Below, one piece after another: positions 56,544 through 64,000 of a stretch of 64,000 bases of DNA (within the stretch, counting starts at the first letter, position 1; each line of letters begins with the position of its first letter). The stretch comes from CAZOZP01 sp964584325. GTDB taxonomy: Bacteria; Bacteroidota; Ignavibacteria; Ignavibacteriales; Melioribacteraceae. Both the position numbers and the translations under genes were made by a program. Below the pieces are notes generated by a model, which did not search any database, was not told the origin of the DNA, and saw nothing but the letters and a program-made list of their open reading frames with translations. The stretch covers positions 1-64,000 of the forward strand of contig CAZOZP010000003.1 of NCBI GenBank assembly GCA_964584325.1, written 5' to 3'.

Positions 56544-57773
56544 ATGCTGAAGGACGCTCAGTATTATAAATTCTGTCTTTACGGTTTCTTGAAGGAAATG
56601 ACGTTTTTTGAACCTTTTTTTCTATTGTTTCTTTTAAGCCGTGGCTTATCATTTCTGGAAATAGGATTTCTATATTCCCTGCGCGAGATCTTTATAAATA
56701 TTTTTGAAATTCCAACCGGTGTTGCCGCTGATGTACTCGGTAGAAGACAAACAATGATAAGTTCCTTCTTATTCTATATTATCTCTTTTATTGTTTTTTA
56801 TTTTTCAGATCAGTATTTTCTTCTTATTGTTGCAATAATACTCTTTGCACTTGGCGAAGCTTTCAGAACAGGCACTCACAAAGCTATGATTTTTGAGTAT
56901 TTGAAAATTAAGGGAATAGAATCATTAAAAGTTCATTATTATGGGCACACAAGATCATGGTCGCAAAAAGGAGCCGGGTTATCGGCACTGATCGGTGCCG
57001 GATTTGTCTTCTACAGCGGCTCTTATGACAGTGTATTTATTTATGCCGTTATTCCGTTTGTGATAAACCTGATCCTTATGACCACTTATCCGAAAGAACT
57101 TGACGGCAAAACTGTTGATCTTAAGACAATATCTCTTATTCCGGCATTTAAGTCCACAATTACCGAGTTCCTCAATAATTTTAAAAGCGTTGAAATCTTC
57201 AGAGCTGTTGCTTCGCTCTCATTACATACCGGATTCTATAAAGCTGTACGCGATTATCTCCAGCCTGTTTTGAAAGCCTTAGCTGTTTCACTTCCATTTT
57301 TTGCGTCAGTCCAAGATGAAAAACGATCAGCACTCATTATTGGTATTATTTATTCACTAATATTTTTTCTTACATCCACTGCGTCAAAAAATTCAGGAAA
57401 ATTTTCGGAAAAATTCGGAAGTATTCAGAAATCACTGAATATTACTTTTGTCGCGGGTCTAATTTTCGGAATATTAAGCGGAATTCTTTATGAAAGCGGA
57501 TTGTTGTTTTTATCCGTGTTTTTTTACACAGCAGTTTATCTTAATGAAAACTTACGTAAGCCAATTGGAATTGCATATTTCGGAGAAAAAATAAATACTA
57601 AGGTTTTGGCTTCATCTCTCTCAGCCGAATCTCAGGCTAATACACTTGCAGCGGCAATAATTGCACCTATCATCGGTTTCTTCGCTGATGCTATCGGAAT
57701 TGGTTGGGCTTTAATTCTTGTATCATCTGTTTTGCTTATTCTTTCACCTCTTTTCAGACTAAAGCAAAACTAA
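56544..57773 (+). CDS. MFS transporter
   Basis: A 409-aa inner-membrane protein with about 12 membrane helices and the MFS loop pattern GVAADVLGRRQTM between helices 2 and 3. Substrate unknown. It is translationally coupled to metH (stop TAA then ATG, no gap), so a link to methionine, folate or cobalamin metabolism is possible but unproven. Confidence 0.85.
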   Translation: MLKDAQYYKFCLYGFLKEMTFFEPFFLLFLLSRGLSFLEIGFLYSLREIFINIFEIPTGVAADVLGRRQTMISSFLFYIISFIVFYFSDQYFLLIVAIILFALGEAFRTGTHKAMIFEYLKIKGIESLKVHYYGHTRSWSQKGAGLSALIGAGFVFYSGSYDSVFIYAVIPFVINLILMTTYPKELDGKTVDLKTISLIPAFKSTITEFLNNFKSVEIFRAVASLSLHTGFYKAVRDYLQPVLKALAVSLPFFASVQDEKRSALIIGIIYSLIFFLTSTASKNSGKFSEKFGSIQKSLNITFVAGLIFGILSGILYESGLLFLSVFFYTAVYLNENLRKPIGIAYFGEKINTKVLASSLSAESQANTLAAAIIAPIIGFFADAIGIGWALILVSSVLLILSPLFRLKQN

Positions 57774-57776
57774 GCA

Positions 57777-58925
57777 TTACTTATCAAAAATAATTGAAAA
57801 TTCTGAACCTTTTTCTTTTACACTTATTATTTTAAGTTTTGCATTGTTTCTTTGTACCAGATCTTTTACGATTTTAATTCCAAATCCGCTACCCGGTTCT
57901 CTGTCAGTACCCGGTGTCGAGTCAATTTCCTCATTTTCAAGAAGATGATTTAGTTTTTCCGGGGTTATTCCTATTCCTGTATCTGCTACTTTAATAATCA
58001 CCTTATCTTCTTCTAAAATACTGCTTATTGAAACTGAGCCTCCTCGAAGCGTGAACTTCAAAGCATTGCAGACAATATTTCTTAATATTGTAAAAATTGA
58101 ATTCTCATCCGCAAATACAGTCTTTATTTTTATATCGGCAGATAAAGTGATTTCTTTTGTTTTAGCTGTATGTGAATACAAATTGATTACTTTGTTGGCA
58201 ATAAATTCAAGATTGATATTTTCCGGTTTCAGAATTTTCTTACCTTCTTTCAAACTTGCCCAATCTAAAAGATTTTCCAGAAGATCATATACCCCTAATG
58301 CGGCTTCGCCTATATAGCCGGTTATTTCCTTGATTTCATCTTTCTGAAGCTTATCGAAATCTTCTCTGAGAACATTATACAATCCGATGATCGATTGAAA
58401 AGGATTCTTCAGATCGTGCGCAATGATTGAAAGAAGCTTGTCTTTATGATTATTTAATGCTTCAAGCATTTCATCTTTTTCTTTCAGCTTCTGTTCTGCT
58501 TCTATCTGTTTTGTAATATCGTTCTTTATAGCTATTAAACGTTCAATTTCCCCGTATTCATTTTTCATAGGAGAGATGTATGTTTCTTCATAAAAAAGAC
58601 TACCGTCTTTTTTCCTGTTTAAGAATGTACCTTTCCAACTCTCCCCTCTTACTAAGGTTTCCCACATTGATTTGTAAAACTCTGAAGACATAAATCCTGA
58701 TTTAAGCAGTTTAGGATTCTTCCCCAGTACTTCATCTTTTGAATATCCCGTTATTTCTGTAAATTTTTCGTTGACATATTCAATTTTACCGGATTTATCT
58801 GTAATAAAAACAATTGATGGTCCATTTTCTACAACCTGCCTGTATAAACTGTCTATATCAGTCTGATCTGTATCAAATTCATGCTTTCTGTTTATCACTG
58901 ACATTTTTTTCTTAACCCTTTTCAT
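57777..58925 (-). CDS. PAS-domain sensor histidine kinase
   Basis: A 382-aa cytoplasmic kinase without membrane helices. PAS domain (PSIVFITDKSGKIEYVNEKF, then GYSKDEVLGKNPKLLKSG) with PAC-like WKGTFLNRKKDGSLFYEE, phosphoacceptor His in IIAHDLKNPFQSIIG, and HATPase motifs NALKFTLRGG (N box), VADTGIGITPE (G1) and GSGFGIKIV (G2). No response regulator gene is adjacent, so its partner is elsewhere. Confidence 0.9.
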   Translation of the reverse strand: MKRVKKKMSVINRKHEFDTDQTDIDSLYRQVVENGPSIVFITDKSGKIEYVNEKFTEITGYSKDEVLGKNPKLLKSGFMSSEFYKSMWETLVRGESWKGTFLNRKKDGSLFYEETYISPMKNEYGEIERLIAIKNDITKQIEAEQKLKEKDEMLEALNNHKDKLLSIIAHDLKNPFQSIIGLYNVLREDFDKLQKDEIKEITGYIGEAALGVYDLLENLLDWASLKEGKKILKPENINLEFIANKVINLYSHTAKTKEITLSADIKIKTVFADENSIFTILRNIVCNALKFTLRGGSVSISSILEEDKVIIKVADTGIGITPEKLNHLLENEEIDSTPGTDREPGSGFGIKIVKDLVQRNNAKLKIISVKEKGSEFSIIFDK

Positions 58926-59019
58926 TATGTAATAATAATCGACAATCTATCTTATTAATTTAATTTAATTTTATTTAAAGTGCTTAATAATTTATTATTT
59001 CTTTATTATTTTTGACACT

Positions 59020-61164
59020 ATGAGCGAAACACTACAAGGTAAAGTTACCAGAATAATTTATAAGAATGATTCCAACAACTACACTGTTGCCAAAATTGAC
59101 ATTGGTGATGATTACGAGATTGGAATTACAGGAACCTTCTATTCATTAAATGAAGGTCAAGAATACCGATTCCGGGGGAGCTGGACTGAACATCCTAAAT
59201 ATGGCGACCAGCTTAAGGTTGAAGACTATGAAGAAGTAATTCCTGAAACTGCTGATGAAATTGAAGTTTATCTTGCTTCGCGTGTGCTTAAGGGAATCGG
59301 ACCGGCACTTGCAAAACAAATTGTTAAGAAATTCGGCGATTCTACATTTGATGTTCTTGACAACAACATTGAAGAGTTAGGCAAAATTCCCGGAATCGGT
59401 CATAAAAAGCTTGACCAAATAGCCGAGTCCTGGAAAAATCATAAAACTATCCGTAATCTGGTTATCTTTTTCAGAAAAGCCGAATTGTCATTAATCATGA
59501 TCTCCAAAATTCATGACAGATACGGCTCTGCTGCAATTGATATTGTAAGTGCTAATCCTTACCGGTTAATTGATGATGTATCCGGCATCGGGTTTAAGAC
59601 TGCTGATGAAATTGCATTTAAACTCGGTTTTGAAAAAGACAATATTAAGCGAATAACCGCTGCACTTTACTATATCCTTGATCAACTTTCTACCGAGGGT
59701 CATATATGCTATCCGTTTTATAAGTTCTTATCTAAAGCTTGCAGGGATCTTGAAATATCCGATGAACTTGCACAAGAGGGTATTGAAAAACTGATTACAG
59801 AAAATAAATTTGTTCTTGCAGGGAATAAAGGTACCGACGAGTTTTATGTTTATACATCATCCCTTTTCCGTGCTGAGGAAAGTACCGCTTTTCACTTAAA
59901 AGAACTATCTGAGTACCATTCCGGACTATTTGATAACGAGAAAATTATTGAACACGAAGTTCTTTCTAAATTTCCGTATCAGCCCGATCTTCTTCAAAAA
60001 CAAGCGGTATTTGCTGCCTTAAGCAATAAAGTTTCAATTATAACCGGCGGCCCCGGTACCGGCAAAACAACTATTATATCTGCAATAATTGCAGTACTGA
60101 AACAACGCAAAGTTCGTATAACTCTTGCAGCACCAACAGGCCGTGCAGCTAAGCGAATGTCTGAAGCTACCGGTTTTGATGCCTCTACTATACACAGACT
60201 GCTTGAGTTTTCGCCCATAGATGCTCAGTTTCAAAGAAACAGTGAAAATCCGCTTGAGACCGATTTCGTGATTCTTGATGAAGTATCTATGATAGATATT
60301 GAACTCTTCGCCTCACTTCTTGATGCATTACCCGCTGCCTGTTCGCTTCTTCTTGTAGGCGATTCGGACCAGCTGCCTTCCGTGGGTCCTGGTTTGGTAT
60401 TGAAAGATCTTATTGAATCAGGCAAATACACTGTTACTAAGCTTACGAAAATCTTCCGCCAGGCCGAAGCCGGCAAAATTATTATAAATGCTCACAGAAT
60501 TAATTCCGGAAATCTCCCTGAAATCGACAACGGAAATGAAAATAATGATTTTTATTTTGTAAAAGTGGAAGAATCTCAAAGGATTCTTGAAATGATTATT
60601 GAACTCTGTAAAAAGAATATTCCCGCAAAGACCGGATTTACCTGGGAAACGGATATTCAGATTCTTTCCCCTATGCATAAGGGAATTCTTGGTGTAAAGA
60701 ACCTTAATTTGGAACTGCAGCGGGAATTGAATAAACACGGAGAGGAAATCCATTCTTTCCCGGGAGGATTCCGTGTGGGAGATAAAGTAATGCAGATAAA
60801 AAACAACTATAATAAAGAGGTCTTTAACGGTGATTTGGGCAGAGTTCTGCTTTATGATAAAATTAAACTACAATTAGTTGTAAATTTCGACGGAAAAACC
60901 GTTTCCTATTCTGCACAGGAAGCAGACGAACTGACTCTTGCGTACGCTGCAACAGTCCACAAAGCTCAGGGAAGCGAGTATCCGGTAATAATTATGCCTG
61001 TAGTAAACGAACACTACATAATGCTTCAAAGGAATCTGCTATATACAGCCGTAACAAGAGGTAAATCCATGGTTATGCTTTTGGGAAGTATAAAAGCACT
61101 AAGCATTGCTGTAAACAATAATAAAGCTCAGATTCGGTTCACCCGCTTAAAGGAAATATTATAG
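59020..61164 (+). CDS. recD2: RecD2-type ATP-dependent DNA helicase
   Basis: Superfamily 1B 5'-3' helicase of organisms that use RecD without RecBC. An N-terminal region with helix-hairpin-helix repeats (LKGIGPALAKQIVKKFG, LGKIPGIGHKKLDQIAE, VSGIGFKTADEIAFKLG) precedes the motor: Walker A ITGGPGTGKTT, motif Ia LAAPTGRAAKRM, Walker B FVILDEVSMID, motif III VGDSDQLPSVGPG, and motif V/VI TVHKAQGSEYP and YTAVTRGK. 714 aa is normal for RecD2. Stands alone. Confidence 0.93.
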   Translation: MSETLQGKVTRIIYKNDSNNYTVAKIDIGDDYEIGITGTFYSLNEGQEYRFRGSWTEHPKYGDQLKVEDYEEVIPETADEIEVYLASRVLKGIGPALAKQIVKKFGDSTFDVLDNNIEELGKIPGIGHKKLDQIAESWKNHKTIRNLVIFFRKAELSLIMISKIHDRYGSAAIDIVSANPYRLIDDVSGIGFKTADEIAFKLGFEKDNIKRITAALYYILDQLSTEGHICYPFYKFLSKACRDLEISDELAQEGIEKLITENKFVLAGNKGTDEFYVYTSSLFRAEESTAFHLKELSEYHSGLFDNEKIIEHEVLSKFPYQPDLLQKQAVFAALSNKVSIITGGPGTGKTTIISAIIAVLKQRKVRITLAAPTGRAAKRMSEATGFDASTIHRLLEFSPIDAQFQRNSENPLETDFVILDEVSMIDIELFASLLDALPAACSLLLVGDSDQLPSVGPGLVLKDLIESGKYTVTKLTKIFRQAEAGKIIINAHRINSGNLPEIDNGNENNDFYFVKVEESQRILEMIIELCKKNIPAKTGFTWETDIQILSPMHKGILGVKNLNLELQRELNKHGEEIHSFPGGFRVGDKVMQIKNNYNKEVFNGDLGRVLLYDKIKLQLVVNFDGKTVSYSAQEADELTLAYAATVHKAQGSEYPVIIMPVVNEHYIMLQRNLLYTAVTRGKSMVMLLGSIKALSIAVNNNKAQIRFTRLKEIL

Positions 61165-61353
61165 AATGTAACCTCCTGCATTTTGTTATCCCCTCACTTC
61201 ATTTTAGTGATACTCATTTTTGGTTCCGGCAACTTTACAATTTGTTTTTCGTATTTTCATTCGGAATAATAGAATCATAATAATTTTTTCTTGCCCGAAT
61301 CAAAAATTATATTTATAATTGAACCGTGGTTCATTTATCATTTGGAGCATTTA

Positions 61354-62820
61354 ATGAAATTGAAAAAATATGCGGTTCCTCTCATCTTCCTTTTTACCAT
61401 ACCCCAACTAACTGCTCAAGATTTAAGTATTGCAGAAGCTGTTAAGACCGCATTGCTTAACAACGACAGAATTAAAGGCGGGAAAGCTCTGCTGGCTGAA
61501 AAAGAAGCAGATGATTTTTCGGCCATAGGAAATTTTCTTCCAAAGATTAATTTAACCGGGAGCTTTAATCATTTAGACAAACCCATAGAATTCGATCTTA
61601 ATCCCATTCGCGATGTCATTATTCAGACAAACACAAAGAATCAGCTTGATTTACAGAACTTAAGCACTCTTATTCAGACAGGTGCTCCGATGACAGATGC
61701 TCAGAAAGCCGCTGCATCTGCATACATCTCTACACAAATGGAAACAGCTATTCCGTCTTTTATCGTGGGAATAAAGGACCGTAATAATAAGTCCGCTGCT
61801 ATTTCAGCAATTCAGCCACTTTTTACCGGAGGAAAACTAATTGCGGCCGAGAGATATGCTGATGCTGAAAGACAAAGTGCGAGGTTTGAACTTAAAGCTA
61901 TTGAAAATGAAATTATCAAGGAAACAATAAGCGGCTATCTCAACTGTGTGTTTATGGAAGCACTTGTTAAAACACGGCAATCCGTTGTTGAGGCAGTTAC
62001 AAGGCATAAAATTAACGCGGATAAATTAGTAAAGGAAGGTTTAATTCCAAATTACCATTATTATCGGGCCGAGGTTGCACTTTCAGAAGCAGAACGTAAT
62101 TTGGAAGATGACATAAACACAAGGGAGCTGGCTTATCTTTCATTAAAACATGTTCTCGGTATAGAAGAAGATGCATCAATTATACTTTCAGATTCACTTT
62201 TTTTCAGAGATATTGAAATTAATACTGACAGCCTGCTTACCGATGCAAGGGAGAACCAGCCTATTTTAATGCTTTTCCGTGAAAAGAAGAAAGCTGCGGC
62301 TCAGAATTACAATATTCAAATTTCAAATTTCTTCCCTACTTTTGCAGCCTTCGGGAAATATGAATTATATCCGGAGCATCTTTCTGTTATGGAACCGAGA
62401 TGGGTTGTCGGACTTTCACTTCAGTTCAATCTTTTCAACGGTCTTAAAGATTACTTTTCAGTTCAGAAGGCTAAATATATTGAATCGAGAACCGAAGCCG
62501 CCGAAAGTGATACACAAAGAAAAATAAGTCTTTGGATTTCTAAATCAGCCAAAGAAGCTTTAAACATGGCCGGTAAATACAAAAGATCCGGTGCTGCAGA
62601 AAAAACAGCAATAGAAAACTTACGGATGAATGAATCCAGATTTAATTCCGGACTCGGAACTTCACTGGAAGTTATTGATGCCCAGGTAATGTTGGAAAAA
62701 ATTCGCACAGAGAAGCTTTCATCTCTTCTCGGATATTATAAATCACTAAGTGAATTGTATCAGGCAGCGGGAACACCGGAAAAGGTTTTATCCATATGGA
62801 ATAACAGGAGCAATCAATGA
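61354..62820 (+). CDS. TolC-family outer membrane efflux protein
   Basis: A 488-aa outer membrane channel for drug or protein export. Signal peptide MKLKKYAVPLIFLFTIPQLT, then the two OEP repeats (SIAEAVKTALLNNDRIKGGK; ESRFNSGLGTSLEVIDAQVM). The ATG at 61354 after GGAG is chosen over a TTG 63 bases upstream because it begins at the signal peptide. First gene of an exporter operon; its TGA overlaps the MFP ATG. Confidence 0.9.
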   Translation: MKLKKYAVPLIFLFTIPQLTAQDLSIAEAVKTALLNNDRIKGGKALLAEKEADDFSAIGNFLPKINLTGSFNHLDKPIEFDLNPIRDVIIQTNTKNQLDLQNLSTLIQTGAPMTDAQKAAASAYISTQMETAIPSFIVGIKDRNNKSAAISAIQPLFTGGKLIAAERYADAERQSARFELKAIENEIIKETISGYLNCVFMEALVKTRQSVVEAVTRHKINADKLVKEGLIPNYHYYRAEVALSEAERNLEDDINTRELAYLSLKHVLGIEEDASIILSDSLFFRDIEINTDSLLTDARENQPILMLFREKKKAAAQNYNIQISNFFPTFAAFGKYELYPEHLSVMEPRWVVGLSLQFNLFNGLKDYFSVQKAKYIESRTEAAESDTQRKISLWISKSAKEALNMAGKYKRSGAAEKTAIENLRMNESRFNSGLGTSLEVIDAQVMLEKIRTEKLSSLLGYYKSLSELYQAAGTPEKVLSIWNNRSNQ

Positions 62821-63800
62821 ATAAATATTTAAAGTACATGGCGGCAGCACTTCCGATTTTATTAATACTCGGCGGAGTTCTTTTCTTTCTAGCGGATTCA
62901 GATGTAAAGGAATTTAATATCACAGGTATAGCCGAAACCACTGAAATTGATATTGCATCAAAAATCCCTGGTAGAATCTCCTTCATCTTTTTCAGCGAAG
63001 GTTCCACTGTAAAAAAAGGAGATACCATTGCCATAATGGAAAGTCCGGAAATTTATGCTAAGCTTGAACAAGCACGCGGAGCAATGAATGCCGCCAAAGC
63101 AAAATCCGAAATGGCAGAAAAAGGCGCACGAGATGAAGAAAAGGAAGTGGCTTCAAAACTTTATAATCAAGCAAAGTATCAATTTGAATTAGCTGACAAA
63201 ACCTGGCAAAGAATATCTAATCTTTACCGCGACAGTGTTATATCTGCTCAGGAAAAAGATCAGGCTGAGTTTAAATACAGGGCGGCAAAGGCGCAGCTTG
63301 AGGAAGCTCAGGCAAAGGTTAAAATGATTAATCTTGGAGCACGTATTGAAGAGAAATCAGCAGCAGCAGCTCTATATCATCAAGCAGAGAATGCTTTTAA
63401 TGAAGTATCCTCATATCAAAAAGAGTTAACAATAACTGCACCTGCAGGCGGAGAGATTTCAAAAAAACTCGCAGATCCGGGCGAAGTTATAGCCGCAGGT
63501 TATCCGGTATTCTCCATTATGGTTCCTGAAGATATTTATGCTCTTATTCAGCTCCGTGAAGACAAAATGAGCAGCGTGAAAATGAACAGCAGGTGTGAAG
63601 GATACATTCCGGCATTGAAAGAAACAGTTGATTTTGAAGTAAGCTACATTGCACCCATGGCAGATTTTGCCACCTGGAAACCCACAAACCAAAAGGGGGA
63701 ATTCGATCTGAAAAGTTTTGAAATAAGATTAAAACCGGTTAAAATTCCAAAAGGATTCAGACCCGGAATGACGGTAAACTTTAAATTCCGGAATAACTGA
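62817..63800 (+). CDS. HlyD-family membrane fusion protein
   Basis: Periplasmic adaptor, 327 aa. N-terminal membrane anchor (YMAAALPILLILGGVLFFLA), beta-barrel/lipoyl halves (EIDIASKIPGRISFIFFSEG, then GSTVKKGDTIAIMESPEIY) and a long alpha hairpin (about 80-200). The second lipoyl half follows (ITAPAGGEISKKLADPGEVI). Resembles the YbhG/YhiI-type adaptors of ABC exporters. Overlaps both neighbours. Confidence 0.9.
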   Translation: MNKYLKYMAAALPILLILGGVLFFLADSDVKEFNITGIAETTEIDIASKIPGRISFIFFSEGSTVKKGDTIAIMESPEIYAKLEQARGAMNAAKAKSEMAEKGARDEEKEVASKLYNQAKYQFELADKTWQRISNLYRDSVISAQEKDQAEFKYRAAKAQLEEAQAKVKMINLGARIEEKSAAAALYHQAENAFNEVSSYQKELTITAPAGGEISKKLADPGEVIAAGYPVFSIMVPEDIYALIQLREDKMSSVKMNSRCEGYIPALKETVDFEVSYIAPMADFATWKPTNQKGEFDLKSFEIRLKPVKIPKGFRPGMTVNFKFRNN

Positions 63801-64000
63801 TGAGCAGTATTTTGAGAGAATTCAAGTTTCTTTTCAGCAGAAAAAGTCATCTAGCTTTGCTTGTATTTGTCCCTTTTATACTTTATCCGCTTTTTGCAAC
63901 AATCTATATCAATGGTGTTGTAAGGGATATTCCAATAGCTGTTCTTGATTACGACAATACGCAATTAAGCCGAACAATTATTCGCAGCCTTGATGCAGCC
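63800..64000 (+). CDS. ABC-2-type transporter permease, partial at window end
   Basis: ATG at 63800 overlaps the MFP stop (TGATG). The 67 residues in the window read MSSILREFKFLFSRKSHLAL, a membrane helix (VFVPFILYPLFATIYI), then VVRDIPIAVLDYDNTQLSRT, the typical N-terminus of ABC-2/YhhJ-YbhS-like permeases. The frame is open to the last base. It completes the tripartite exporter with the two genes upstream. Confidence 0.85.
   Translation, partial: MSSILREFKFLFSRKSHLALLVFVPFILYPLFATIYINGVVRDIPIAVLDYDNTQLSRTIIRSLDAA

Overview
The window looks like a chromosome segment of a Bacteroidota/Ignavibacteria-type bacterium. This is an inference from the AT-rich, Gram-negative gene content (GH97 glucosidase, hldD, TolC/MFP/ABC export, FecR and CHASE2 proteins) and from TAnnTTTG promoter-like boxes. 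It carries an integrated Mu-like transposable phage of about 29.2 kb, at about 9218-38430.

Layout. 1-6.2 kb is housekeeping (aroE, a SusB-type GH97, valS). 6.35-6.84 kb is a 21-bp minisatellite with a 100-N assembly gap. 7.27-9.19 kb holds an orphan CARF-domain protein and a BglII-family restriction endonuclease, both leftward. 9.2-38.4 kb is the prophage. 38.4-39.4 kb is an m4C-type DNA methyltransferase. 39.8-40.2 kb is a decayed RAYT (REP-associated) transposase. 40.2-42.0 kb is cysE-cysK. 42.0-49.3 kb is a gene set for envelope proteins with a CHASE2/sigma-54 activator. 49.3-64 kb holds two paralogous alpha/beta hydrolases, hldD-nudix-zinc ribbon, metH-MFS, a PAS histidine kinase, recD2, and a tolC-MFP-ABC exporter cut by the window end.

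The prophage sits between the methyltransferase and the endonuclease of one restriction-modification operon. Joining the flanks across the shared CATTTACA repeat restores a methyltransferase reading frame with 7 more codons, whose TAA stop directly abuts the endonuclease ATG. The phage has Mu logic at its right side (repressor c, operator, Ner-like, CII-like, transposase A, ATPase B, Gam, gp16-like, Mor-like). It has a Mu-type head (gp27, gp28, gp29, F, G, I, capsid) and a long non-contractile-type tail with a -1 frameshifted tail assembly chaperone. The packaging block (22.7-29.7 kb) points opposite to all other phage operons; flipping it would give the usual Mu order. The phage also carries a two-gene cargo unit with its own promoter and terminator, two structured RNA candidates (27851-27942 and 30533-30607), and a head protein that appears fused to a toxin-like nuclease domain.

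Best candidates for undescribed biology: the 92-nt four-way-junction RNA with a possible kissing loop in the phage head operon; the leader/attenuator RNA in the phage early operon; the CHASE2-sigma54 activator next to an apparent sigma-54 promoter and paired upstream sites driving a lipoprotein/barrel-transglutaminase/FecR operon; and the orphan CARF protein downstream of a restriction endonuclease. All family assignments were made by reading the sequence; no database search was run.
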